Shown here: positions 1 to 8,446 of the stretch, one piece after another
Layout of the letters: each line of letters begins with the position of its first letter
Numbering within the stretch: position 1 is the stretch's first letter
NCBI GenBank assembly: GCA_903907935.1
Contig: CAIVQA010000013.1
Location: forward strand, 1-60,034
Source: an uncultured Francisellaceae bacterium
Lineage (GTDB): Bacteria; Pseudomonadota; Gammaproteobacteria; UBA6186; Azoamicaceae
DNA length: 60,034 nt
Direction of reading: 5' to 3'
The notes under the pieces: generated by a model
The model's input: the letters and a program-made list of their open reading frames with translations, nothing else
Databases searched by the model: none
Told to the model about the DNA's origin: nothing
Made by a program: the position numbers and the translations under genes

Positions 1-2
1 AG

Positions 3-485
3 TTTTATCTTCAAGTTGTTGGCAATCAGACAAATAATACAATTGTTAAGTTTGGATCATTAAATTGGATTTATACAGCTAATGCAACAGGTTCAGCTGT
101 TGGTACTGTTCTTAATGTTAATACAACATACGCACTTACTTATTATGCTACAGCAGGAAATCCTTTTGGTAGTAATTACCCAAGTTACACGATGACACCA
201 TATTATACAAATGCAATACCGTTAACTAATAATATTGATTGTTATATATTACTAACAAACATGACATATTCTTGTGTTGGAACAGTAGAAATGCCTCATG
301 GTATGGTAAACGGACAACAAATAATGTTTAAAGATTACAATGGAACGTTAAATATCACTCAATTAAGATTACAAAGAATTGATTCATCAACTGTTGATAA
401 AACTAGTATAGTTACATTAAATACTGCTGGACTTGTAAAACGATATGTTTATAATTCACTTTATAATGATCTGATCAGTATATAA
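3..485 (+). CDS. tail fibre-like protein, C-terminal part (cut by window edge)
   Basis: The frame is open from the left edge, so only the C-terminal 160 residues are seen. They match the C-terminal region of the next fibre gene (691-2664): both carry a QVVGN stretch, then TYALTYYATAGNP or TYKLTYYATAGNP, then an IPLTNN/IPLKSN block and a GQ..FKD/GQ.FRIKD block. It is therefore a paralogous fibre or receptor-binding C-terminal domain. The ATG at 192 is internal, not a start. The family is known here only by this internal similarity, and function as a receptor-binding tip is inferred from position in a tail gene block. Confidence 0.7.
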   Translation, partial: FYLQVVGNQTNNTIVKFGSLNWIYTANATGSAVGTVLNVNTTYALTYYATAGNPFGSNYPSYTMTPYYTNAIPLTNNIDCYILLTNMTYSCVGTVEMPHGMVNGQQIMFKDYNGTLNITQLRLQRIDSSTVDKTSIVTLNTAGLVKRYVYNSLYNDLISI

Positions 486-488
486 TAA

Positions 489-680
489 ATTAAAATCTTT
501 TGTAAATATATCGGTCAAGTTATACGTTTTTATGATGTAGGAAATAATCTCAGCACAACAACAATAAGTGTGACCAGTTATGATGGTTCTACTGTAGACG
601 GAGCTTCAACAAAATCATATGCAACAAATGGATTAAATAGACAATTATTATTTATTGGTGGTAATTTCATAGCTTTATAA
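489..680 (+). pseudogene. orphan fibre C-terminal fragment
   Basis: Directly after the stop of the preceding gene, the same frame stays open to a TAA at 678-680. It encodes a GQVIRFYDVG motif and an N-terminus-less end that matches the last 60 residues of the neighbouring fibre C-termini (GQQIMFKDYNG and GQCFRIKDMGG). There is no start codon or ribosome binding site. It is either recombination debris or a silent alternative 3' end for the fibre gene. Confidence 0.6.
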
Positions 681-690
681 AGGGAAATTT

Positions 691-2664
691 ATGGCGTTTT
701 ATAATAGCATACAAGAACAAATAAAATCTGGCGATGGTATAACTTTAACTGTAGATGATAACAGCGGTTCTGTTATCATCTCTGCTGTTGGTGGTGGTGG
801 GGCTGTCCCTATATCTGGTACAACTGACCGAATTAGTGTTGAGGGTTCAGTTTCGCAAACAGTCGATATAGCTTCTACTTATATTGGTCAAACAACAATA
901 CACACCCTCGGCAACATATCTATAGGAACGTGGAATGCTGGTGATGTAACCGCAAATAATGTAACAGCTACCAACCTTAATATTACAGCAAACAACAATG
1001 TTATTACTTTAAGCGCCCTATCAACATTATCTGCTTCAATAAACTTTACACTTCCATCAACTATAGGTGCAATAAATCAATCATTAGTCTTAAGTGACAA
1101 CAATGGGACTATGGGTTGGAAAACACAAAGCCTATCTGCATTATCTGACTGCAGCACTTCTGGTGTAACAAACGATCAAGTGTTAGTTTATAATCTCAGT
1201 TCTTCCGCTTGGACTCCTTACACATTCAACGGAGTTACATTTAGCGACACTAACAAAACCATTAGTGTAGCTGCAACAACTGCTTTGTCTGGTTTAACAG
1301 TTGACACTCTTATTACAAGCGCTGCAGACAAACAGCTTTTAGCTTTTGTTGGTGGAAGCACTCTTAAATGGGAAAACACCACAATAGGCTTAAGTAGCAG
1401 ACATCTTAGTGATGTAGCAATAAATGGAGCAGCAAACAATCAAGTGCTACAATTTAACGGCACATCTTGGGTTAACAACACCAATTTGCAATTATCAGGC
1501 AATTTAGTTTTAGTAAACGGTTCTTATAATATTACGTTACAAACACCATCTTTGTCTGCTTCATCTTTATATGTTTTACCCTCTACAATTGGCTCTACTG
1601 GGCAGGTGTTAACGGTATCCTCAGCAGTGTCTGGTGTTAATTCGTTATCATGGACTACCCCGTCAAGCGGTGGTGGCGGAGGCAGTAGTACTGCTACTGG
1701 ATTACAATCGCTAACCACAACTGTTAGTGTAAGCGGGGCAAATGCACCAGGAGCTAATCAAGCGTTGATGGCAACAAGCAGTACCGCAGCTACTTGGCAA
1801 ACAGTAAACCATTTAAATTTGTCCCACGTAGGAACTAACACCCACGCACAAATAGATTCTTTTGTAACAAATTACAATTCTAAATCAGCTGGACTATACA
1901 CTTTCCCGTCCACAGTAGGGACAACAGGGCAAATTCTTACTGCTTCTGATAATGCAGGAACTCTTGGGTGGAACACGCCTGTGCCGTCCAACCTAAGGAT
2001 TTGTTCTTTAATGTTTTTAAATATCACATCTTTTACAGGTTCTCCTCTAAATTATAATATATCTTCTAATTACGATTGTTATGTTGTTGATAGTGATAAT
2101 CTGCCAAGCGATTACAATACATTAAATCTTCCTTATTTATCTGGCAACGGAAGTCAAATCATATATATACAGGTCGTGGGTAATTCTCAGTTTACTTTAC
2201 TTAGCATAGGTTTTAATTCGCTAGAGAATAATTTGTTTTATGCAAACAACAGTGCAACGAGTTCTTATGGAATTTATAATAATTCTACATACAAACTAAC
2301 TTATTATGCTACTGCTGGCAACCCTTGGCAAGGAACTTATGGTCCTCTTCAACAGCCTTATCCATGCTGGACGCTTGAACAGTTACCGTCTAATGTTATA
2401 CCTCTTAAGAGTAACGTAGACTTATATGCGTTCCAAACAAACGCTTATCGTAGTATTGTAGGGAATTTTTCTTTGCCCTCATCATTTGCCAGTGGGCAAT
2501 GTTTTAGAATTAAAGACATGGGAGGAGCTATGGGTACAGCAAAACTATCAATAACCTCAACTAGCCCTTATTTGATTAATGGTTCTAGTTCTGCCCAAAC
2601 ATTTAGTACTAATAATTACTCTGGCCTATTTTGTAATGTTTCTAATAACCTAATAAATTTGTAA
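691..2664 (+). CDS. phage tail fibre / receptor-binding protein
   Basis: 657 residues, rich in Ser, Thr, Asn and Gly with very few charged residues, typical of beta-helical fibres. The start at ATG 691 follows an AAGGGA ribosome site. The middle has repeated blocks of about 100 residues (LSDCSTSGVTNDQVLVYN, then LSDVAINGAANNQVLQFN), each followed by a strand segment with LPSTIG..GQ.L. A GGGGGSS linker lies near residue 330. The last 170 residues are shared with the partial gene at 3-485. No chaperone or enzymatic motif is visible. Neighbouring tail genes support a fibre role, and host recognition is inferred. Confidence 0.7.
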   Translation: MAFYNSIQEQIKSGDGITLTVDDNSGSVIISAVGGGGAVPISGTTDRISVEGSVSQTVDIASTYIGQTTIHTLGNISIGTWNAGDVTANNVTATNLNITANNNVITLSALSTLSASINFTLPSTIGAINQSLVLSDNNGTMGWKTQSLSALSDCSTSGVTNDQVLVYNLSSSAWTPYTFNGVTFSDTNKTISVAATTALSGLTVDTLITSAADKQLLAFVGGSTLKWENTTIGLSSRHLSDVAINGAANNQVLQFNGTSWVNNTNLQLSGNLVLVNGSYNITLQTPSLSASSLYVLPSTIGSTGQVLTVSSAVSGVNSLSWTTPSSGGGGGSSTATGLQSLTTTVSVSGANAPGANQALMATSSTAATWQTVNHLNLSHVGTNTHAQIDSFVTNYNSKSAGLYTFPSTVGTTGQILTASDNAGTLGWNTPVPSNLRICSLMFLNITSFTGSPLNYNISSNYDCYVVDSDNLPSDYNTLNLPYLSGNGSQIIYIQVVGNSQFTLLSIGFNSLENNLFYANNSATSSYGIYNNSTYKLTYYATAGNPWQGTYGPLQQPYPCWTLEQLPSNVIPLKSNVDLYAFQTNAYRSIVGNFSLPSSFASGQCFRIKDMGGAMGTAKLSITSTSPYLINGSSSAQTFSTNNYSGLFCNVSNNLINL

Positions 2665-2685
2665 AATATAGAAGTAAGGACATAA

Positions 2686-2700
2686 ATATACTATAATGTA
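2686..2700 (+). promoter_or_regulatory. putative late promoter -10 element
   Basis: ATACTATAAT followed by TA lies 45 bases before the GTG start of the next gene. The same ten bases occur before the fibre gene at 15556 (15471-15480). No good -35 box is present, which fits activator- or sigma-dependent late transcription, but this is inference. Confidence 0.4.
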
Positions 2701-2741
2701 TAAGATAAAAGGATGTTTATATTGTCATGGAGGACAATTAA

Positions 2742-3587
2742 GTGGTAGGATTTCAACTACAAAACTTTGCTAGAGTTTCTGTATCTTTTAACGAAGAAAT
2801 TACAGACTTAGTAGATACAAGCTTGGTAAACACCACAGTTTTCCCTCATACTCCTTATAAGGTTGATTCGAGAGGATGTTTTAGAGCTTACAATTATATT
2901 TCTAAAACTTACCCGACTCCTACTGTAGGTAGCTCACAAGCAGTTGCTACTGGGGATACGCAAGCACAAATATTTACATGGCCAACTGGCGGTGGTTCTG
3001 CTACTAATTCAGGTTATTTTGACCAGGTAGTTAATGATTTGCAAGTGGGAGATATTATTAATGTGCGTAGTGCTGCAGATAATAGTTATGTAACGTATCA
3101 AGTAAGTGCAATCAATTCCTCTAATCCTCTAGTGCAAATTAGTATGATTAACGGAAATTATTATACGTACGTTAGTCCAACAATTACTGCAAATCAAATA
3201 GCACACATGAACACCGTGCCGATACCGTTAATTTCTGGTATTCCCAATTATATTATAGTAATAAACAATGTAATCATGCAATCAAGCGCTGGTGCTACAT
3301 ATGCTACCTGTTTCCCTTATTTGGGATATTATTCTTTAAATGGCGCTACACCCGCTTTTCTTACGACTGCTAGTATTGCTGACAATCTCGATAGCAGTTT
3401 ATTAGATGGTAGGGGATCGATAGCTATACAAGTTGGTGGCATGTCTGATATAACTAATTATTTTCAATATGATGCAGTACAAGGATGTGGTGTATATTTA
3501 ACGTGTACAAACACCCCTGGAACAACTGGAACGCAAAAACTAAGATTAACCGTAAACTATACTTTATATCCATATTTAACATTTTAA
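2742..3587 (+). CDS. putative virion protein (decoration or capsid-associated), copy 1
   Basis: 281 residues beginning FQLQNFARVS, with a GTG start chosen because the same leader arrangement (CATGGAGG, then about 10 bases) precedes both this gene and its paralogue at 3611. The two proteins align over much of their length: NFARVS..NEE, GCFR.YNY.SKT, GYFD.V..DLQVGD and a C-terminal strand. No catalytic motif or signal peptide is visible. Position just before the tail tubular genes suggests a minor head or capsid-decorating protein. I do not recognise a named family. Confidence 0.6.
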   Translation: MVGFQLQNFARVSVSFNEEITDLVDTSLVNTTVFPHTPYKVDSRGCFRAYNYISKTYPTPTVGSSQAVATGDTQAQIFTWPTGGGSATNSGYFDQVVNDLQVGDIINVRSAADNSYVTYQVSAINSSNPLVQISMINGNYYTYVSPTITANQIAHMNTVPIPLISGIPNYIIVINNVIMQSSAGATYATCFPYLGYYSLNGATPAFLTTASIADNLDSSLLDGRGSIAIQVGGMSDITNYFQYDAVQGCGVYLTCTNTPGTTGTQKLRLTVNYTLYPYLTF

Positions 3588-3610
3588 ACACATTCCATGG
3601 AGGGAATAAA

Positions 3611-4390
3611 ATGGCATTTCAAATACAAAATTTCGCAAGAGTTTCTAAATCTGCTAATGAAGAAATTGTAAACGTACAAGACTCAGTTAAAGTAGATAGC
3701 AGCAAAACCCCTTTACTTACAGATGTTGCAGGATGCTTTAGAGAATATAACTATTTTTCTAAAACATGGACTGGTGGAGTTGCTGGAGGCGCTGCTGCTA
3801 CTGCTGCTGGCGATAGTCATAATGTGATCTCAATGCCAGGGTACTTTGATGCTGTTGCTTATGATTTACAAGTTGGTGATTTAATTAAAGCATACAGTTA
3901 TGTAGATCGACTACTATTAACTTACAGGGTTGATTATATTGCCGATCCAGGCGTTAGCAAAAGAGTGAACTTAATTATAGTTTCATCTGGTGTTGTTTCG
4001 ATTGCCTTAACTGCTGCACAAATTTTAGCATTAAACGCTACAGCGGTAACACTGGTTCCTGCATTTTCTAATTATTTTGTTACACTTGGTAGTGTTGTTG
4101 CTAACGGATTTAACGATCCAAACGTAACTACTTCTACTGTTTACACTGGCGGAGCTAATATTACTTTACAATATTCTGACGGTACTAACGTTACTGGAAT
4201 TGCAGCCTCTTCATTGGCAGCTGCTTTGTTGACTGGAGCTGGTGCTCAAAATGCATTAGCGCTTAGTCCAACAAACAGTATGACTAATGGTATAGCTAAA
4301 GCAATACAATTAACAACTGCTACAGCATTCGCTGCGGGCAATAAACTATTAAAAGTTACTGCTTTATGCGACTTTTTCCCAATAATGTAA
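3611..4390 (+). CDS. putative virion protein (decoration or capsid-associated), copy 2
   Basis: 259 residues from ATG 3611 behind a GGAGGG site. It is a paralogue of the gene at 2742-3587, sharing NFARVSKSANEE, GCFREYNYFSKT and DLQVGD. The longer open frame that begins at 3485 overlaps the upstream gene and has no ribosome site, so the shorter start is preferred. The protein is Ala- and Thr-rich and probably all-beta in its second half. Tandem duplication of a structural gene may let the two diverge as alternating surface proteins, but that is inference. Confidence 0.6.
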   Translation: MAFQIQNFARVSKSANEEIVNVQDSVKVDSSKTPLLTDVAGCFREYNYFSKTWTGGVAGGAAATAAGDSHNVISMPGYFDAVAYDLQVGDLIKAYSYVDRLLLTYRVDYIADPGVSKRVNLIIVSSGVVSIALTAAQILALNATAVTLVPAFSNYFVTLGSVVANGFNDPNVTTSTVYTGGANITLQYSDGTNVTGIAASSLAAALLTGAGAQNALALSPTNSMTNGIAKAIQLTTATAFAAGNKLLKVTALCDFFPIM

Positions 4391-4410
4391 CAACAGGGAT
4401 GTAATGTGAT

Positions 4411-5007
4411 ATGGCTTTCAATAGAGTGCAGATAATCTCTTATGCTCTAACTCTTATGGGTAGAAAGCCTATTACATCCTTATTTCAACAATCAGACATA
4501 GTAAATAGTGCCGATCAAGCTTTTGACTTGTTGCTAATGGCGGCAATGTCAACCAGCTTTTGGCGCTTTGCTACTAAGATTACAATACTGCAAAAACTTG
4601 AAACAGCTCCGATTGGGGGCTATTGGACATATGCATATGCTTTACCACCTGACTATCTTAAGCTCGTTCATCTCTGGCCTCAGACATATGATTTCGAGAT
4701 ATATCAAGATGCACAATTATATTCAGGGTTTGACAATTCTGGCCAGCCATTGTATTTGGAATATGTTTTTTTACCAACTGAAACTGCATTGCCTGCTTAT
4801 TTCGTTAAATATTTTTGCTATGAGTTAGCGTGTTATTTAGCGGTAAGCAATGCACAAATTCCATCTTATACACAAGAATTAGATAGAAGAAGGGTAATTG
4901 AGTTATCAATAGCGCAAGCTGCTGATGCGCAAAACCGCCCACAAACGTCATTAAAATCTCAGCCTATGGTGGCTGCAAGATTTGTATCAACCTTTGCTTC
5001 AGGCTAA
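4411..5007 (+). CDS. tail tubular protein A-like (T7 gp11-like)
   Basis: 198 residues. The opening AFNRVQIISYALTLMG, the SFWRFATK segment near residue 50 and the PPDYLKLVH segment near residue 80 are the usual landmarks of the gp11-like adaptor of T7-like podoviruses. That protein forms the ring between portal and nozzle. Length matches the family (about 190-200 residues). It sits 15 bases before the tail tubular B gene, as in T7-like phages. The portal itself is not in the window. Confidence 0.85.
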   Translation: MAFNRVQIISYALTLMGRKPITSLFQQSDIVNSADQAFDLLLMAAMSTSFWRFATKITILQKLETAPIGGYWTYAYALPPDYLKLVHLWPQTYDFEIYQDAQLYSGFDNSGQPLYLEYVFLPTETALPAYFVKYFCYELACYLAVSNAQIPSYTQELDRRRVIELSIAQAADAQNRPQTSLKSQPMVAARFVSTFASG

Positions 5008-5022
5008 AGGGAGTGGCGATAT

Positions 5023-7710
5023 ATGGCTGCTCCAACAAGTGTAAAATGTGATCAAGTTAATTTTACTCGTGGGCAATTAGATCCGCGCGTTCAAGTTCGT
5101 ACGGACTGGCCAAATTATTACAAAGCTGCTAAACAAATTACCAATTGTATTTGTATACCACAAGGTGGTGTAACGAGACGGTGGGGCACTGAGGTTATAG
5201 ATGTATGTAATACTGCTGCTGTAGATTATACTAATGTCGAATTGTACGCAATGTCCTATGATGATGTGACTTATTTATTGTTATGGGAGACCCAAAAATT
5301 AACAATATACTTGGAAGGGTTTAAAGTAATTACTATTAATAATCTTATTTACGCTAAAGAAGATATACCTAATTTACGTTTCAGCCAAGTAGCAGATAGA
5401 GTAATAATAACCGATGGTTATCATGCTCCGCAAATTTTAAAACGCCAAGATTCGGTCGCTCTTAATGGTGTAACTTATAATGTTGATTCAGGTGTTTTTA
5501 CTGTTAGTGCTCCTGCTCCAAACCCACCAAACATTTTAAATTTTTTGCCTGTAGGTTTAAAGATAGGTACAGTTTTACCTATAAGGTTTGGGACTAACCC
5601 TACTGATATAATGCCAAAAACATCGCCTCAAATGTTTGTTGGCAGAACTTATTTTATGAATATTCGTAGTTTTACCGCGCCGCCACCGCAAGCTACTACT
5701 ATTACATTTCAAGTATTTAGCACTCCTGAGGACGCAGCTGCATTAACTAACTCTTACAAAATATTGCCTCAGGCAGCTAATATTTTATCGATGTATATAG
5801 TTAATGTTTGGATAATGCAGCCTATTAATTTTGTGAATAAACCTACGTATGATTTTAATGCAGATTATTTTAGTTCTAGTATAAAATTTACAGTGAGCGC
5901 GGCTCAAAGCGTTGGTGCCACACCTGTTATCGTGACTGCCACTGGGTATTCAGGCTTTACACAAGCGTTGGTTGGCGGTATTTTTGCTGGTAACGGTGGG
6001 GTATTAAGAATTAGAGGTTTTGTAAGCCCTACTGTAATATATGGTGTTACCTTAAAGCCATTTATTGCTGACAGCGACGGTGGGGTAGTAACTATAACTG
6101 GAGATATGGCATTTATTGGTGAGCCTGCTTGGTCTAACAATAGAGGGTGGCCTAAATGTTCATCATACTATCAAAACAGAATGATATATGCTAACACTAG
6201 AGAAATTCCAAACGGGCAATGGTTATCAGTAATAAATAATACTTATGATTTTGATGATGGTGTAGAAACAAACGCAGACGACGGGATTAGCTCTTATCCT
6301 GCTGGTGGTTCTGGTGGATATATTCAATCAATAACTTCTGCTCGTTCTTTGTTAATACATACAAACAAAGCCAATTATTCAACTTCAATTCAAAATGAAC
6401 AAATAATAACTCCGTCTACTTATATGTTAGTAGAACACAACAAATTCGGAGTTGGCAAATTGTCGCCAGTCTATATAGATAATCAAGTGTTTTTTGTCGA
6501 TACTAGCGGCAACAATATTATAACTATGACTTGGGATTTTATTCAAGGCAATTATGTTACCAGCAGTGTTAGTATTGCTGCAAGTACGCTAGTTAGAAAT
6601 CCTGTAGATATGACAGCATTTTCTGAACCTAAATATCTAGATGGTTTTTACGTGATATTTATTAATAGCGACGGAACTGGATGTGTATTACAAACCTTAA
6701 AAGAAGAAGATATATTAGCTTTTTCATTAATTAATACCAACACCCATCTAGTTGCTGGCCAAAACAATGAATCAGTAACGATGCCGTCTTTATATAGAAA
6801 GGTTGCATCATCGCAAAACAGAGTGTGGTTTTTAGTAGATAGAGTTGTTTTGCAACCAAGAATTGGAACATCGATAACTTTTATAGGTATAAGAGCATCT
6901 GACAAATCGTTTGTCACATCTCCCAACAATAATTTAACTATTAATTCAGTATACAGGTGTGCATTTATTCTTAATGGTGCAAACTCTGCAATGCCTATAA
7001 CTAACCCTGCCATGGGAAATAATTTTTATTACATCAAAGCTATTGAAGCAAATAAGGTATGTATTTTTGGTTCGCTTGCTGATGCTGCTGCTAATATAAA
7101 TGTATTTGTTCCAAGCACCATTGGTAGTAATTACTCTATTACAATTTACGATGAAGTGCATAAGTTGTTTATGGAAGAGGTTAATTTTAATTATTATACT
7201 GACATGTCGTATCAATATACTAGCCCGCCTAATACTACCAGCATAACAGTTGCAACTGGTAATGTTGCTGGTGGCTATTTAAATGGTCAGGTAGTACAGG
7301 TAATTGGTGATGGTAATGTGTTGCAACCAAGGACTGTGTTTGCCAATCGTGTAACTGTTGAGCGACCATCTAATGTTATAAAGTTAGGATTGTCCTATAC
7401 TTCAACATTGATTCCTTTGCCACCTGTAATACCTGAAATGCCAGGAATGCTCTTCAGTCCTACTCATATAAGAACGTTGTATATTAGCTATTACAATACT
7501 GCAGGCGCTACAGTGCAAGGATATGGCATACCAACACAAACATTAAATCAAGTAGTGATAGGCGGAGCTGCTGACATAAATGGGTTAGGGGTATTTAACT
7601 ATGCGCCGATGGAAGGATGGAGCGGGGTTGTAAGTTCTGATTTGATTATTTCGCAAAATCAACCGCTAGCAATGACAATAACGGGATTAAGTTATATAAT
7701 TGATATATAA
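5023..7710 (+). CDS. tail tubular protein B-like nozzle protein (T7 gp12-like)
   Basis: 895 residues behind an AAAGGGAG ribosome site. The N-terminus carries the family signature NFTRGQLDPRV..RTDW..YY.A.....N....PQGG..RR.GT (residues 13-55), typical of podovirus nozzle or stabilisation proteins. The middle contains WSNNRGWPKCSSYYQNRMIYA (around residues 368-388), another conserved block in which the protein describes its beta-propeller. It would assemble as the tail tube end through which DNA passes. Its place after the gp11-like gene supports the call. Confidence 0.85.
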   Translation: MAAPTSVKCDQVNFTRGQLDPRVQVRTDWPNYYKAAKQITNCICIPQGGVTRRWGTEVIDVCNTAAVDYTNVELYAMSYDDVTYLLLWETQKLTIYLEGFKVITINNLIYAKEDIPNLRFSQVADRVIITDGYHAPQILKRQDSVALNGVTYNVDSGVFTVSAPAPNPPNILNFLPVGLKIGTVLPIRFGTNPTDIMPKTSPQMFVGRTYFMNIRSFTAPPPQATTITFQVFSTPEDAAALTNSYKILPQAANILSMYIVNVWIMQPINFVNKPTYDFNADYFSSSIKFTVSAAQSVGATPVIVTATGYSGFTQALVGGIFAGNGGVLRIRGFVSPTVIYGVTLKPFIADSDGGVVTITGDMAFIGEPAWSNNRGWPKCSSYYQNRMIYANTREIPNGQWLSVINNTYDFDDGVETNADDGISSYPAGGSGGYIQSITSARSLLIHTNKANYSTSIQNEQIITPSTYMLVEHNKFGVGKLSPVYIDNQVFFVDTSGNNIITMTWDFIQGNYVTSSVSIAASTLVRNPVDMTAFSEPKYLDGFYVIFINSDGTGCVLQTLKEEDILAFSLINTNTHLVAGQNNESVTMPSLYRKVASSQNRVWFLVDRVVLQPRIGTSITFIGIRASDKSFVTSPNNNLTINSVYRCAFILNGANSAMPITNPAMGNNFYYIKAIEANKVCIFGSLADAAANINVFVPSTIGSNYSITIYDEVHKLFMEEVNFNYYTDMSYQYTSPPNTTSITVATGNVAGGYLNGQVVQVIGDGNVLQPRTVFANRVTVERPSNVIKLGLSYTSTLIPLPPVIPEMPGMLFSPTHIRTLYISYYNTAGATVQGYGIPTQTLNQVVIGGAADINGLGVFNYAPMEGWSGVVSSDLIISQNQPLAMTITGLSYIIDI

Positions 7711-7738
7711 TTAATATATAGTTATTAAAGGATTAAGA

Positions 7739-8422
7739 ATGCTTCAATATATACTGTTAGCCGCACAAGCCGCTGGATTAGCTGCAAACATTTGGCAAGC
7801 CAAAAAAGCAAACAAACTTGATAAACAGGGTTTACAATTTAGTATGCAAGGGTTGCAGATGCAACAGCGTGAACTAGATTTAAAAATGCAACAAGAGCAG
7901 TTGGCCAGTTCACAAGAGAGTTTATATAATACAGATAGATTGCGCGACATCATGTCTACTCAGCGTGCTATTTTTGCAGCTCGTGGTCAATCATCATCAC
8001 AGGGGTCTAACTTTTTTATTGGGCAGAATTCTATTAATTTGTTTAATGAAGATGAAAACGCTAGAAAATTGGCGATGGGTTTTAAACAGCATTATACAAA
8101 TGTTAATAAAACGTTATTATCAATGGAAGGTTCTAGGATGGAATTAGACGTATCTACTAGAAAATCTGAACGATATGGCAAGTTAATGTCGCAAGCTATG
8201 AATATGTTTTCCGGTAATTCATTAGGTTCATTAGGTTCGTTTGGCTCTGGTGGTGGCAATAACATTAATGATAATTTACAAAGTATTAGCAATGGGAACT
8301 GGCAAACTGGCGGTGGCTTGTCTGGCGGTGTTGGAAGAAGAGGAGCATGGATGACTGGCACTAATGTTAGTGATTCATGGAGAACATTAGGCAGAAGAAG
8401 CACTAGCGGTTTGAATGGTTAA
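7739..8422 (+). CDS. internal virion protein (T7 gp14-like)
   Basis: 227 residues. A short hydrophobic Ala-rich N-terminus (residues 1-20) is followed by a long Gln-rich helical region with repeated LQMQQRELDLKMQQEQL, then QRAIFAARG and a Gly-Ser-Asn-rich tail. This pattern and its order between nozzle and large core proteins fit gp14-like ejection proteins, which are thought to form the outer-membrane part of the DNA channel. Ribosome site AAAGGA precedes ATG 7739. Confidence 0.7.
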   Translation: MLQYILLAAQAAGLAANIWQAKKANKLDKQGLQFSMQGLQMQQRELDLKMQQEQLASSQESLYNTDRLRDIMSTQRAIFAARGQSSSQGSNFFIGQNSINLFNEDENARKLAMGFKQHYTNVNKTLLSMEGSRMELDVSTRKSERYGKLMSQAMNMFSGNSLGSLGSFGSGGGNNINDNLQSISNGNWQTGGGLSGGVGRRGAWMTGTNVSDSWRTLGRRSTSGLNG

Positions 8423-8446
8423 TGGAAACATAACAAGGATTGTTAA

